From Cylicocyclus nassatus (lineage: Eukaryota > Nematoda > Chromadorea > Rhabditida > Strongylidae), in the NCBI GenBank assembly GCA_958299035.1, contig CATQJL010000223.1, positions 75,471,600 to 75,535,599 of the forward strand: DNA of 64,000 nucleotides, in the 5' to 3' direction. A program made the translations under genes and the position numbers. The notes under the pieces were generated by a model. It was not told where the DNA came from and did no database searches. It was given only the letters and a program-made list of their open reading frames with translations. Positions 1-10,560 of this stretch are shown here, one piece after another (position 1 is the stretch's first letter; each line of letters starts with the position of its first letter).

Positions 1-543
1 ATCTGCGGAATAGCCAAAAAAAGTAGGTACTATGCTGCGCGTTGTTTTTTTTTCAATATCATAGGTCATAATGTCACAAGGAAAATAACTTTTAAAAGCA
101 TAAAGCACAGAGTTGGGTTCGCACTCCAGTCGGGATCTAAAAGCAGTAGCTATGCTTTGTACTAACACCTTCCTTTTGTTCATATCCATGTTTGTGAATT
201 TAGCAGCCTTGAATTCTTCAGCAACCTGAAGATCAGCAATGGACTTCCTGGACATTTCCTCATTGAAACTAGACAATCTGCTTGAATTCCTTATGCAGGA
301 AATCAGAGAGTTTCGCTCAATTGCCAACTCTGTATCAATGTCGACAACATTTTCATCGGCGTAAAATTCGCCTTCTGCCTCGCTGTGGAACTGGAACACA
401 TGCGAGTCATCTGCGATTTTGTAAAGTATTCTGCCTGCCGTTTTCTCTTCAAACTGCCAACCTTTCCAAAACATTGAGGGATATTTTATAACATGTTTTT
501 CTTCTGAATGTCTTAAAGTTTTTGATTCATTGAGACCAACCAT
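1..543 (-). CDS. Unrecognised protein, partial at the left window edge (181 codons)
   Basis: Reading the complement from the ATG at 543-541 gives 181 consecutive sense codons to base 1, with no stop, so the frame continues outside the window. The product begins MVGLNESKTLRHSEEKHVIK and is mixed and charged. It has a WKGWQFEEK stretch near residue 28, a Glu/Asp-rich segment around residues 55-75 and a C-terminal FKSYFPCDIMTYD segment. It has no signal peptide or membrane span. Just upstream of the ATG the minus strand reads TTTGTAG followed by AGAATG, which could be a splice acceptor, so the ATG may be internal to an exon. I do not recognise the family. It could be a host gene or a transposon gene. 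The length of the open frame in this AT-rich window makes chance unlikely but not impossible. Confidence 0.55.
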   Translation of the reverse strand, partial: MVGLNESKTLRHSEEKHVIKYPSMFWKGWQFEEKTAGRILYKIADDSHVFQFHSEAEGEFYADENVVDIDTELAIERNSLISCIRNSSRLSSFNEEMSRKSIADLQVAEEFKAAKFTNMDMNKRKVLVQSIATAFRSRLECEPNSVLYAFKSYFPCDIMTYDIEKKTTRSIVPTFFGYSAD

Positions 544-835
544 TCTCTACAAATTAGGTAAGGTGAGTCTAGAGCGTTTTCACGAAAGTGACCTTCTTCA
601 GCGCTAGGTTTACAGAGTATAGATTCCAGAAATGAGGGGTTTTTGTGTGAAGGTGCGGAAATTTACCAATCTCCCGTAGTTTTTTGAGTGTGTGCTAATA
701 ATGATGGCATGTCTGCCAATCAAAAGCGCATTTTTTACCAAAAAAAATATGAACATATAACGACGATAAGCACGCTTAAATAGACGCGTTCGCTCACGTT
801 CCCGTTAGTGCTGATAGCGATGTCAGTCCACAGCA
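544..835. other. No gene seen; upstream region of the left-edge frame
   Basis: This is AT-rich sequence with only short open frames. It separates the minus-strand frame from the first repeat copy and could hold the promoter or 5' exon of that gene, but I see no defined site. Confidence 0.3.
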
Positions 836-1802
836 CATTTTTTACTATTAACTTGCTCCACCTCGCTCTTATTAGGTCGTCCCGAAAGTTTTTGCGCACG
901 ATTTTCAAAAATTCATAATTTCTGATTTTCCCAACCGATTTGACTGCTTTCACTTTTATATGAAAGGGTAAGTTATGCTCTTTATAATATCTTCTCAGCT
1001 GCTTAGTAATTTCATCTCTTGCATAGATAGGAGCGATAGAAGAAAATTTGGTCAAAATTTGAATTTTCTGTGTAGGGCCATGAAAAATCTGAGACTTGCA
1101 ACAAAAATCGGAGCAGTCAGTAGGTTCTTCCACCAGCTCTTTCTAATGGTGCAAAGTTTGCGCCGATTGAGCGTCTCTATGAAAAGTTATGATTTCCCTG
1201 AAAAATGCCTAGATAAACCATTCGCCCTTTCGTATTGCTTGCTCGAAAATCATAACTTTTCGTAGAGACCCTCAATCAGCGCAAACTTTGCACTGTTAGA
1301 AAGAGCTGGTGAAAGAACCTACAATACTGACTGCTCCGATTTTTGTTGCAAGTCTCCGTTTTTTCATGACCCTACACAGAAAATTCAAATTTTGACCAAT
1401 TTTCTTCTATCACTCCTATCTATGCAACAGATGATTACTGAGCAGCTGAGATGCCATTATAAATAGCATGACTTACCCTTTCATATAAAAGTGAAAGCAG
1501 TCAAATCGGTTGGAAAAATCAGAAGATTTTTGAAAATCGTGCGCAAAAACAATCGGGACGACCTATACAATGTGTTGGCTTTTATGGGTCACCGGAGCAA
1601 ATGATTTTTAGAGCCGGGAAGCAAAAAAGCCCTAGCATGCTTTACACCATTCGAAAGCTGAGATCATGGAGAATCGACTCTTAGGCCGTCGACTTTTTTC
1701 TAGGTCTTCTGTGCCGCGAGATATGAGGGATTTTATGTGCTTCAAAAATTAACTGATTTTGTGTCCTCACTTTCTGCTCTCCAAATGAATGCTACGAGAA
1801 AG
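836..1802. repeat. Direct repeat, copy 1 (interrupted)
   Basis: Bases about 836-869 plus 1568-1802 match 2053-2320 at close to 90 percent by eye. Shared landmarks are ttgctccacc, gagccgggaagc/gagccggggagc, ccattcgaaagctgagatca and gaccgtcgactttttt. The copy is split by the palindromic mariner-type element at 872-1565. It holds no coding region; open frames inside are chance products. Confidence 0.75.
872..1565. mobile_element. Fold-back mariner-type element 1 (694 bp)
   Basis: The two halves (872 to about 1193, and about 1244-1565) are inverted copies of each other. The ends are TTAGGTCGTCCCGAAAG and its complement CGGGACGACCTA. TA dinucleotides flank both sides (870-871 and 1566-1567), the Tc1/mariner target duplication. 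No transposase frame is present, so the element is non-autonomous. It sits inside copy 1 of the direct repeat. Confidence 0.85.
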
Positions 1803-2052
1803 TCGACGGTCTACGTTTGTTAATGAAGGATTGCTCTTTAACACAGATAGATAATCAGCAGTGATTAGGTCTTCATTTGGCAGAAATCTGCTGTTGAAAT
1901 TGAACATGTTTTCAGATAAAATGCGGTGTATCTCTCGGTAGAGGGGGGCTAGAAAGAAGTCGACGGTATAGGTCGAATCCTCTTTTCCTGAGCTTTCGAA
2001 TGGTATATAGGTTGCAAGGCGAAAAAACTAACCAGTTTTTAAAAATGGGGTG

Positions 2053-2320
2053 GAGGTATTTACTATTAGCTTGCTCCACCCAGCTCCACCAATGTATTGG
2101 CTTTTATCGGTTACCGGAGCAAATGGTTTTTAGAGCCGGGGAGCAAAAAAGCCCTAACATGCTTTACACCATTCGAAAGCTGAGATCATGGAGAATCGAC
2201 TTAGACCGTCGACTTTTTTGTAGGTCTTCTGTGCCTCGAGATATGAGGGATTTTATGCACTCCAAAAACCAACTGCTTTTTTGTCCTCACTTTCTGCTCT
2301 CCAAATGAATGCTACGAGGA
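2053..2320. repeat. Direct repeat, copy 2 (uninterrupted)
   Basis: This is the uninterrupted partner of 836-1802. It reads straight through where copy 1 carries the fold-back element, so it serves as an empty site. It has no gene-like content. Confidence 0.75.
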
Positions 2321-2698
2321 TAAATAAATAATGTAAATAAACATAAATACCGTTTCTTTTGTAAATTTACGAGTGTACTTGTTGTTTGAGGTACTTAGCC
2401 TGCAAAAACTTTTAATAACGATTTTTATCATATTCTCAGAGTACAGTACCAATCTCAGCCCAGGTGAAGGGGATCATCGGGAGTTTGGCCTCAGAGTGAA
2501 GGGGGGTAAGATCCATCACTCCCCCTATCGCAACTATGGTACTAAAACTGCGGAAAGGCCCCAAAGGATATGGCTGGATTGAGCGAAAAAGACGGGAGGG
2601 AAGTTAGACAAAGTGTGGCTTTGGCCATCTTCCTAAACGATGATTACCCGGGCTGGACGGGAGAGCCAGCTATTTAGTAATGAAATCGAATCTATATG
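2321..2698. other. No gene seen between repeat copy 2 and the Penelope-like element
   Basis: This is low-complexity AT-rich DNA (aaataaataatgtaaataaac) followed by a more GC-rich stretch. No splice-bounded frame or terminal repeat was found. Confidence 0.3.
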
Positions 2699-2711
2699 AA
2701 ACTATTTGATT

Positions 2712-2848
2712 CTTCAAGTGTTCTGAGCCACACAGGTTTTTAGATGGTCTTTATTATGCAATCCACGGCCTAACGTTTCTCCGCCTTCGTCTTCCTCAGA
2801 GGCCTGAAAGTGGTTCAAAACGTTATCCGTGACTCCAAGCCATCAAAC
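2712..2848 (-). repeat. Inverted copy of the Penelope 3' tail
   Basis: The segment is the reverse complement of about 5690-5823, from cttcaagtgttctgagcc to aagccatcaaacc. Such inverted terminal pieces are typical of Penelope-like insertions. Confidence 0.85.
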
Positions 2849-2853
2849 CATAA

Positions 2854-2935
2854 ATAAAGACCATCTAAAAACCTGTGTGGCTCAGAACACTTGAAGAATA
2901 TATACGATGCCCAGGTTTAAAGAAAGCGAGACATG
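2854..2935 (+). repeat. Left pseudo-LTR direct repeat of the Penelope element
   Basis: This 82-bp repeat starts ataaagaccatctaaaaacc and ends agcgagacatg. It matches 5781-5862 with about two differences. It includes the start codon region of the ORF at 2907. Confidence 0.85.
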
Positions 2936-5515
2936 GAAACTATTGAAGGACGTACCGCCGAATATGTTTCGCTTGACACGTGAGACACTATCACTGCGAC
3001 AAAAGGTGGTAGTCATACGCCAATCCTTACTGTTCCTCCAACGTTGCAAGAAAGCCAACATACTGCCTGCCTTCATTCGCGATAAGAAAATAGGATATAC
3101 CTGTGATCTCGACGAAAATGATCCGAAAATTGTGAAGATCTACCAATCAATTTTAAACGTGATCATCAAGGAAAAACAGAGATCATTGTATACGACTTTG
3201 TTAAAATGTGATACGAAAGAACAGGCATGTAAACGTTTTTTGCCTTATGAGATCTAGGACTAAAACCAAGCTCCGCGCAAAGTACGACCGACTCTTGGCT
3301 GAACTATGTAAAATCGCTCACTGACAGTTGTAGCAAAGCCGATGACCGCTCTGAACAACTTTCATGTTACAATGAAAAAGCGGCAAGAGTCACTGTTATT
3401 GGCAACACTAAAATTTCTTCTAACATCATCGAGCTTCTTAGCCTTGGACCTTCATTCTCTCCTGCGCAGAACATCAATGCTGTTACTTATCGCAAAGTTG
3501 TTGGAAGTCTGCACAAAGTCAGAGACATTCTAAGACTGAGAGCTAAACATAGAGGTAGTTCAGCAATGGCGTCTTACGATTCTAACGGCTTACCATCAAT
3601 TCTTTTCCCTCATTCGTTCTACAGACAACCGTCTCCCGTTCTTGAGGTAGACATGGAGTTCCGTCTCTTATGTTCTGGTGTTTTGGAAGTTCTCAACAGA
3701 GCAAAACATCAACATCAGAACAACTTGTCATACGAACAGTGGCAAGGTTTCAAAGAAATACGCGAACTCGTCTCGAACGGCTCAATACGCGTGTCTGTAA
3801 GCGATAAAGGCGGCGAGTTTGTAGTAATGCCTCAGGAGTTAGATCGCAGAATAACAGCAGCGCATCTTGCGGACACCACAACGTATAGAATGATCTCTGA
3901 GAAAGAATTTTACACCCAGTGTAAAAAGTTGAATGACGCTTGGACCACGATAGCAAAATCAGCTGGACTTGATGACAGGTTTATCATTAGATTGAAGCTT
4001 AAATGTCCAAGTTGTCCAGTGTTCTATAGCTTGATCAAAACGCACAAGCTTTCTTTGCGAGACATGAATTCAATGTCGGAGGACACCTACAAGATCAGAC
4101 CAATCATCAGTTGTGTAGGCGGCCCTACCGACAGAATTGCATGGTTCTTGAATAAAATTGTGAGCCAATTGCTGTCCAAGGTACCTGCACATCTATCCAA
4201 CTCACACGGATTTATCGAACAGCTTCGCAGCGCTAAGTTTGATTGGAGCACTGTAATCGAGTCATTTGACGTGACTTCGCTTTACACTAATGTGCAAAAT
4301 GAACAAGCCCTGCAAGCGCTATCAGAGATGTTGGATAGGCATGGCAATACCATCAACACCTTTGGACTTGGCAAGTTGCGGACAATGACCCTGATACACG
4401 AATGTTTGAAGTGTAACATCTTTAGATGGTCTGGGACTTACTACTCCCAGATACGTGGGTTATCAATGGGTCAGAGATTAGCGCCTGTACTCGCTATCTG
4501 CTTCATGAGCAAGATCGAGGAACCGGTGATAGCTCGAATGCCGCTAATGTACTGCCGTTATATCGATGACTGCTGTATAGCGACGTCCACACAGTCCGAA
4601 ATGGACAAATGTTTCGAGATTCTCAACCAGCAGTCGCAGTACATAAAGCTCACACGAGAGACACCACACGACGGATGGCTGCCCTATCTCAACGCACAAG
4701 TAAGGCTGTCCAACGGCATAACTGAGTTCAAATGGTACCGCAAAGAAAGCTCCAAGAACATCCTCTTGAATGTTAAATCTGCTCATCCTTTATCCGTGAA
4801 GCGCGCTGTAATCAGGAATATGTTCAATACGGCTATGCAGATGTGCTCCGGAGAAAAGAAACGATGCGAGTCACGAAATTTGGCTTCCCATATCGCTTGC
4901 AGTAATGGCTACCATTCTTTACCACGTACTCGACAGACTGCGAATGGTAACAACGCTTATGATAATAAACTCCCACTATGCCTTCCATTCATATCGGATA
5001 GCATCAGCGCGGCCTTTCGAAAATGCATTTCACGTGCACAATTGCAGGATGATATTGTATTAGTGGACGTTCCGAATGACAATATCAAAAAGCAATTGGT
5101 TCGAAATAGACTATACGACCGATATTGCATCACAGAACATTGTGTAGTCTGCCCGCATGGTAAATTAGGTGATTGCGCAAAAGTGGGAGTAGTTTATCAA
5201 CTAGAATGTCTTAGTTGCAACGCACTTTATGTTGGGGAAACCGGAAGAGCACTCAGTACTCGCATTTAAGAACATCTAGCTGATAAAAAGCGTAAAACAT
5301 TGTCTTCAGCTTTAGGCAGGCATAGAAGCGAGGCGCATAATGGAGAAGACTTTGATATCAAGTGTAAGATCTTAGCTTATGAAAAGGAGACCTCGGCTAG
5401 GAAAGCATTAGAGGCTTCCTGGATCTCTGCAAAGAAACCAGAAATGAGCAACAAGAATGAGTGTTTGTCAATGACCTCTGACTTTCTTCCGTTCATATCG
5501 TTATGCAGTCTATAG
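2907..5515 (+). pseudogene. Penelope-like RT / GIY-YIG endonuclease, one frameshift and one nonsense codon
   Basis: The frame starts at ATG 2907 (MPRFKESETWKLLKD) and ends at a stop at 3255. The sequence resumes one frame over from about 3251 (GLKPSSAQSTTDSWLNYVKS) and runs to a TAA at 5267. It then continues in frame (EHLADKKRKT) to 5515. RT landmarks, counted from Met at 3566, are KIRPIISCVGG (176-186), FDVTSLYTNV (234-243), GLSMGQRLAP (298-307), YCRYIDD (329-335) and a LPYLNAQV motif. A Cys cluster (C521, C526, C529, C537) links to the GIY-YIG module GVVY…YVGETGR (541-561). The RT aspartates and the downstream Glu in KALEASW are present. The TAA falls inside the nuclease, just after GRALSTRI. 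The enzyme would copy element RNA at a nicked target, but this copy is inactive as written. Confidence 0.93.
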
Positions 5516-5780
5516 ATCACATTCGATCGTCATCTATGGTATAGTTTATTCTTCCGCCACGACCATCATTTCCGGTGCGGAATACCCTATATAGCGGTGG
5601 TCTTTCGGTACGCTCATCTTCTGTCCTGACATTTTTATAATAGGAAAGCTGAGCGAAGGTTGAGAACTAGCCGGACTAGGGGAGGTGTTTGATGGCTTGG
5701 AGTCACGGATAACGTTTTGAACCACTTTCAGGCCTCTGAGGAAGACGAAGGCGTCGAAACGTTATGCCGTGGATTGCATA
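5516..5780 (+). other. Penelope 3' untranslated region with conserved hairpin
   Basis: This is non-coding sequence between the ORF end and the right pseudo-LTR. It includes the motif CTGAGGA (5736-5742), then a GACG/CGTC stem (5744-5747 with 5752-5755) and GAAAC. The first 150 bases match nothing else in the window. Confidence 0.6.
5736..5762 (+). ncRNA. Hammerhead-like hairpin in the Penelope tail
   Basis: CTGAGGA is followed by a 4-bp stem with a 4-base loop and then GAAAC. This resembles the CUGANGA…GAAA core of hammerhead ribozymes, which are known in Penelope-like elements. An extra A lies between the core and the stem, and I could not place a satisfactory stem III or cleavage site, so ribozyme activity is unproven. 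A variant with a different but still paired stem occurs at 57317-57340. Confidence 0.4.
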
Positions 5781-5862
5781 ATAAAGACTATCTAAAAACC
5801 TGTGTGGCTCAGAACACTTGAAGATTATATACGATGCCCAGGTTTAAAGAAAGCGAGACATG
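5781..5862 (+). repeat. Right pseudo-LTR direct repeat of the Penelope element
   Basis: This is the partner of 2854-2935, and it carries the first bases of the ORF again before the target duplication. Confidence 0.85.
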
Positions 5863-5876
5863 AAAACTATTTGATT

Positions 5877-7644
5877 TTTATTTTGTTTCAGAGCACCAGA
5901 ATTGTGATTCTGGATGTATTTCTAGAATCTAAGGTGAGTCTAGATTGATTTAGTTTGTTATTACAATTCAATTCCAAACTTTTTAGCACAGAGATTACGC
6001 CTATATTTTTCTATTTCTATTCAAGAATTCAGAAAGTATAATGGGCGAACTGCTCACCAAGCTACGCAAAGTACTCACTCAAGCTTTCACTCACTTTTGT
6101 GACTTGTGGATGGAAAAGATAATGGTATAGGCGTGCAGTGCGCAAAAATCCAGCATTGTCGCATAATTGCTAAACTTCCAAAATTATAATAAACAAATCA
6201 TTTCACGCTCTGACATTACACGTAAAAGTAAGCACTCAAGCTTTGAAGGTGAAGGAAAGCAGCTTCAAAAGGTCTGCAATTCTTCTTCATGACATCTCTT
6301 GAGTGCCCATAATTCACTATTTTTGGAAATGATTGGACAACAGTGCAAATAATAGAGGACGTATATTTTGCTGAGCTAACAAGGAAACCAATAGATATGG
6401 ACAATCTAGACAATCTGTGCACCATCGTACTTGTAATAAAAGACTAGCACATTTTATAACAAATATGCATCAAAAACTAATCCAAGAAGGCAATCGACTA
6501 TGTACATGGGGAATGCGCGGGCGTAAGAGCTCCAAATGATAAAAGATGCGTGAACACGTCAGTCGCAGCCGCTTCGCAGGTCAAACCGACCGCCTTCGTC
6601 GTGGAAGAGATTTCACATTGTAACCCACTCCTGGTTCTTGGAAGGCAGCCCAAAGTTTCGACGCACAAAAAATAGCATCAATGCAGTCTAATAATCATTC
6701 GCTATGCTAAACTTCTAACTGCGGAAATCTATTTCACAGCCACATGGTGTGGTTCGAAGTCACTACTTTTTGTAATTGCTCACAGATTTGTACATTATTT
6801 TTGTCCTCTGTATCTTCAAACGCTCAGGATAAGAATTTTTGAACTCTATAAGTGAAAATTGGAAAAGTTAGATGGCTTAACTATTTCCAGATGCCGTGAA
6901 ACCTTTTGAAATTTTTTGTAGCACACATCGGCGCCGCACACTGTCTAAAGATTGCTTGAAACCTTAGCATGGGATGCCATGGGTTTGGATGAAATCACCG
7001 TGAGTTTAGATAGTTGTATAAGAGTACTTAAGAGTACTTTTATCTACTTAATTTTATCGGAAAATCGAAGTGTGTGCAATAAAGTAATCGTTATATCCAT
7101 CAAAACACTATCAGTTGCGCATGCGAGATGAATTCAAGTAAATGCAAAGGCATAAATTTGCAATGGATAACTGATTAAATTATAGCAGAAAATATTGCGC
7201 TCACATGCATGTATTTGCAGTGGGTATCTGATTATATTATAACAGAAAATATTGCTCTCTCACGCATACATTTGCCTTCCTTATTCTTGCGGCAGGTATG
7301 AATGGCAGCTAGATAAAAGATGTAGCTTGTTGTGTTTTCTGCTTGATCAAGATCAAAGTTTTTTTACCACGTCGACTTACATTGCTGATACTAAACTTAT
7401 CTTGAGTAATCCTTAATTCTTGAGCTTACTTTTGAAAACTTGCAATTAATCTGAACAATAACAGATCACATTCTGACAAGCAAAAAAATAGAAAAATTCT
7501 GTAAATTGTGCCACACTCAAGACGACCCGGGGGAGGGGGGAGGGAGCGTTTCAGTAAAGAGTTAGAGGAAGCGCGTTGTAATCGAAATGATATTTAATAG
7601 CGGACGTGATAATCGATCACAAGGATAAACCCATTATGGCGAAA
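5877..7644. other. No gene seen (1.8 kb)
   Basis: AT-rich intergenic DNA. A GC-richer patch at about 6510-6660 (gccgcttcgcaggtcaaacc, accgccttcgtcgtgg) may be an old repeat. A local direct repeat, ttatagcagaaaatattgc/ttataacagaaaatattgc, lies at about 7180-7255. No splice-bounded coding signal was found. Confidence 0.3.
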
Positions 7645-7646
7645 TA

Positions 7647-8349
7647 TTAGGTTGGTGCAAAAGTTCTGTCATTTCATTTTCAAAAATTTGTAACTACGAG
7701 AGATTTCAACGGATTTGCTTGCTTGTAATTTTATTAGAAAGGTCTAGGTCTTTCGCTTTCAATCATTGCTTTGTGGAGCTTCTGATTCACACTGAGTGCA
7801 GAGATAAAAATGGAAAACTAAGACCATGTAAATTTGACTTTTAAGTTAGGTCACCAAAAATCTGGAATGCTGCAGAAAAATCTGAAATCGTCAGGACATA
7901 TGTTTCTCAACCTACCCTTTGCATCCGTAAAAATTGTGCTGTTTGGACGTCTCTGTGAGCAGTCATGAATATCGAGTTTACTATAAAACGCCAAATTCAA
8001 TTAATTTGTCGATTTTCGCGAAAACACAACTTCTCACAGAAACGTCCAAACAGCACAAACTTTTCACAGTTGCAAAGAGTAGGCCAAGAAACATATGCAC
8101 TGACGATTTCAGATTTTTCTGCAGCATTCCAGATTTTTGGTGACCTAATTTAAAATGGTCAAAGTTTACATGGTCTTAGTTTTCCATTTTTGTCTCTGCA
8201 CTCATTGTGAAACAGAAGCTCCACAAAACAACGATTGAAAGCGAAAGACCTAGTATTTCTAATAAAATTATAAGCAAGCAAATCCGTTGAAGTCTCGCGT
8301 AGTTACAAATTTTTGAAAATGAAACGACAGAACTTTTGCACCAACTTAA
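7647..8349. mobile_element. Fold-back mariner-type element 2 (703 bp)
   Basis: The ends are TTAGGTTGGTGCAAAAGTTC and the complement GAACTTTTGCACCAACTTAA. TA flanks both sides (7645-7646 and 8350-8351). The arms pair over roughly 290 bp each. Short open frames at 7934-8153 and 8176-8451 are products of the arms, not genes. Confidence 0.87.
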
Positions 8350-8351
8350 TA

Positions 8352-10300
8352 CAACGCTGGACTTTTGAACTATTATCGTATACAGTGGGTAAGCATCATA
8401 AAGAAATTTTATCGAGCATAATGAGCAGCATCGAGCAAGAAAATGTGGCACACACCTGCCGGAAACAACCTCCTTCGCTCTTCTTGAGTGTTCAAGTAAA
8501 CCACAGCATTACCGTCTTATTAAACATAATATGAGGTCCTATCATGTCATGCATATATAGGTAACCTCGAGTTATTTCTAACTTAATATGTGAGCCTGCA
8601 CACTAAGCCCTATTAGCGAGGCATCCTTACTGATAACTTTCCCGTGAAAAATTTTCTAACCTAATAAATTTTAGAAATGCGTTCTATTGTCTAGCATGTA
8701 ATCAACAAAAACAAAAGAGACAAGCAAGCAGAAATTACTGAAAATAAGCAGGTTCCATTGCTGTTCGTCAATTAGCGTGTTAGTGTGCACTAGGCATATT
8801 AAGTTACGAATAAATCACGATAGATACTAATGCCATGCCCACAACGGGTAACATGTTCGTAAATAACATGTCAAATAAGATTTTTGATTCAAGTTTAAGC
8901 AGATTCTGAAAGTCTATATACTGGCTTAAATGAAACGGACACTTTCAACCGCCAATGATTTTATATTGGAGTAGATTTAGCTAGCTTTTTTCACTCAGTT
9001 TGAAGGCTACTTCCACTTTGCCCGTTTGAAGATCCTAATTCAAAAAAAACTTGGATTGATTGATTCAAAGAAATTGAAATTAGGAGCCAGCTAAAAAAGA
9101 TATTTGAACCATTTCCTCTTTCGATGGTTGTGTTTTTAGCAACTATTATTTAGTTTAAGACAAATTAAGCTAAATCGTTTATATGAAAACTGCGTGGGCT
9201 ATTGAATTACCTTCATAATAATCCCTTAAGAGTTTGCCACAGATCGTATGACGAGCTGACTTCGTTTTTGGTGGAAAAAGCAAAGGGGATGTTTTTGTGG
9301 CCAAAAAGATGCAAAAAAATTGCGTTTTTTTAGTCGAAGTTTCGTTTTCCAAGGACTTTTACATATATGGATTGGGGTCAAAGAAGGACTCGTAAATTTT
9401 GGCGAAAGACAAAAGGAGACTTTGTTTTAAAAAATACGGAATCATGCCGGGCCCTGGACTTCAGAGAGTCTTATTGTTCTGAAGTGCATTGGGTGTGGCG
9501 CAACTTCCCAAAAAAATGTGGGTGGCACCCTTTTTTTTGGCTGGCATGCCCTATTTTACTCTAAAATACAACTTGTGCCTGAATTATAGTCATATTCGCA
9601 AAGCCTTTGTTTATTTGCAAATTTTGTTGGCAAGGAAAGACATTATAACCGTCGTAGTAGCTATATCAACTAACTTAAAGTGATGAGCTGCTATAACATA
9701 AGCACTTTTAGGAGAGACTGTTCTGCTGAAAGCTTCTGAGCATGTCAGCATCACCTCATAAGTATTATCAGGTTTTAGCATATATGCTGTATTATGCTTG
9801 TCTGTTGCTTTACTGGATTGCTGGACTGTCACTAGAGACAAGCAAACTTATCTAGCATTGCTCTTGCATTTAAACCTTATAGTAGTTTTTGTATAGAATC
9901 CTCATTTCGAAAAAACTTACTGTTTGCAAAATAAAAAGGAAATAATAAGTGAAAGAGGAATAAATGACCGTTTTTCACTTGTCTAAGAGTTTTTTAGGAC
10001 AAATGAGAAGTTAGAAACTTACAAATTTACGTCCTAAACCAGATTACTCCCCTCTCCATCATTTCGCTTACGGTAGACAGAAAACCAAACTTGTCTATAT
10101 TAGGTGACGCTGTATGCATAATCCCATTTGCAGAGATAAAGATAAAATTCTTTTGCAAAAAGTGATAATAATGAAGTATGTAGAAGCTGAAGAGTTGTCT
10201 ACAAAAAGTGTACCAAACTATCCGTTACCAACTCAAATAACTGCTTTCTTAATGGTGTAGCAAACATGTCTAGTCAATAGCTTCAAAGCGAAGGTCCGCG
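8352..10300. other. No gene seen; upstream of the protease gene
   Basis: AT-rich DNA with weak repeats. A segment at about 9070-9095 (aaattaggagccagct) resembles the ends of the fold-back at 28.4-29.3 kb. The proximal part should contain the protease promoter, but no element can be defined by eye. Confidence 0.3.
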
Positions 10301-10367
10301 CACACTTTCAATGCCACACAATTTAGGACCAAATAATAAACCATTAAATTTATATCTCACGAACGCC

Positions 10368-10560
10368 ATGAGAAGGTTTGTTTGCTTTTTATTGGTCCTT
10401 CAAATCACGATGGGACAAATTCAAAATGTATACGGTAAGTTTTGCAGTGTACAACATTGGAGAGTAGCAACATATGTTTATGCAATTATTTAGACATGCA
10501 GCGCTGCGGTATATCACAAATAAATGACGCTGCACAAAACTCCTTGGGAAAAAGAGTCAG
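10368..10560 (+). CDS. Protease exons 1-2 (signal peptide and pro-region)
   Basis: Exon 1 encodes the hydrophobic leader and ends in phase 1 at TACG|gtaagt. The 59-bp intron ends caattatttag. Exon 2 encodes DMQRCGISQINDAAQNSLGK and ends in phase 2 before gtaata. The same two-exon layout, phases and CGISQ motif recur at 61404-61581. Confidence 0.85.

Larger units (their letters stand above)
2712..5863 (+). mobile_element. Penelope-like retroelement (complete but inactivated copy)
   Basis: The 3.15-kb element carries a reverse transcriptase and a GIY-YIG endonuclease, the Penelope-like combination. A 13-bp duplication AAACTATTTGATT flanks it at 2699-2711 and 5864-5876. Its left end (2712 to about 2848) is an inverted copy of its own 3' tail (about 5690-5823). 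An 82-bp direct repeat (2854-2935 and 5781-5862) brackets the coding part, matching the permuted, pseudo-LTR architecture known for this class. The right end re-enters the first codons of the ORF (atgcccaggtttaaag). The perfect target duplication and only two coding lesions suggest a recent insertion. Confidence 0.92.

Noticed and set aside
735..1265. Open frames on both strands
   Set aside because: They are in the arms of the first fold-back mariner element; mirrored arms give mirrored frames.
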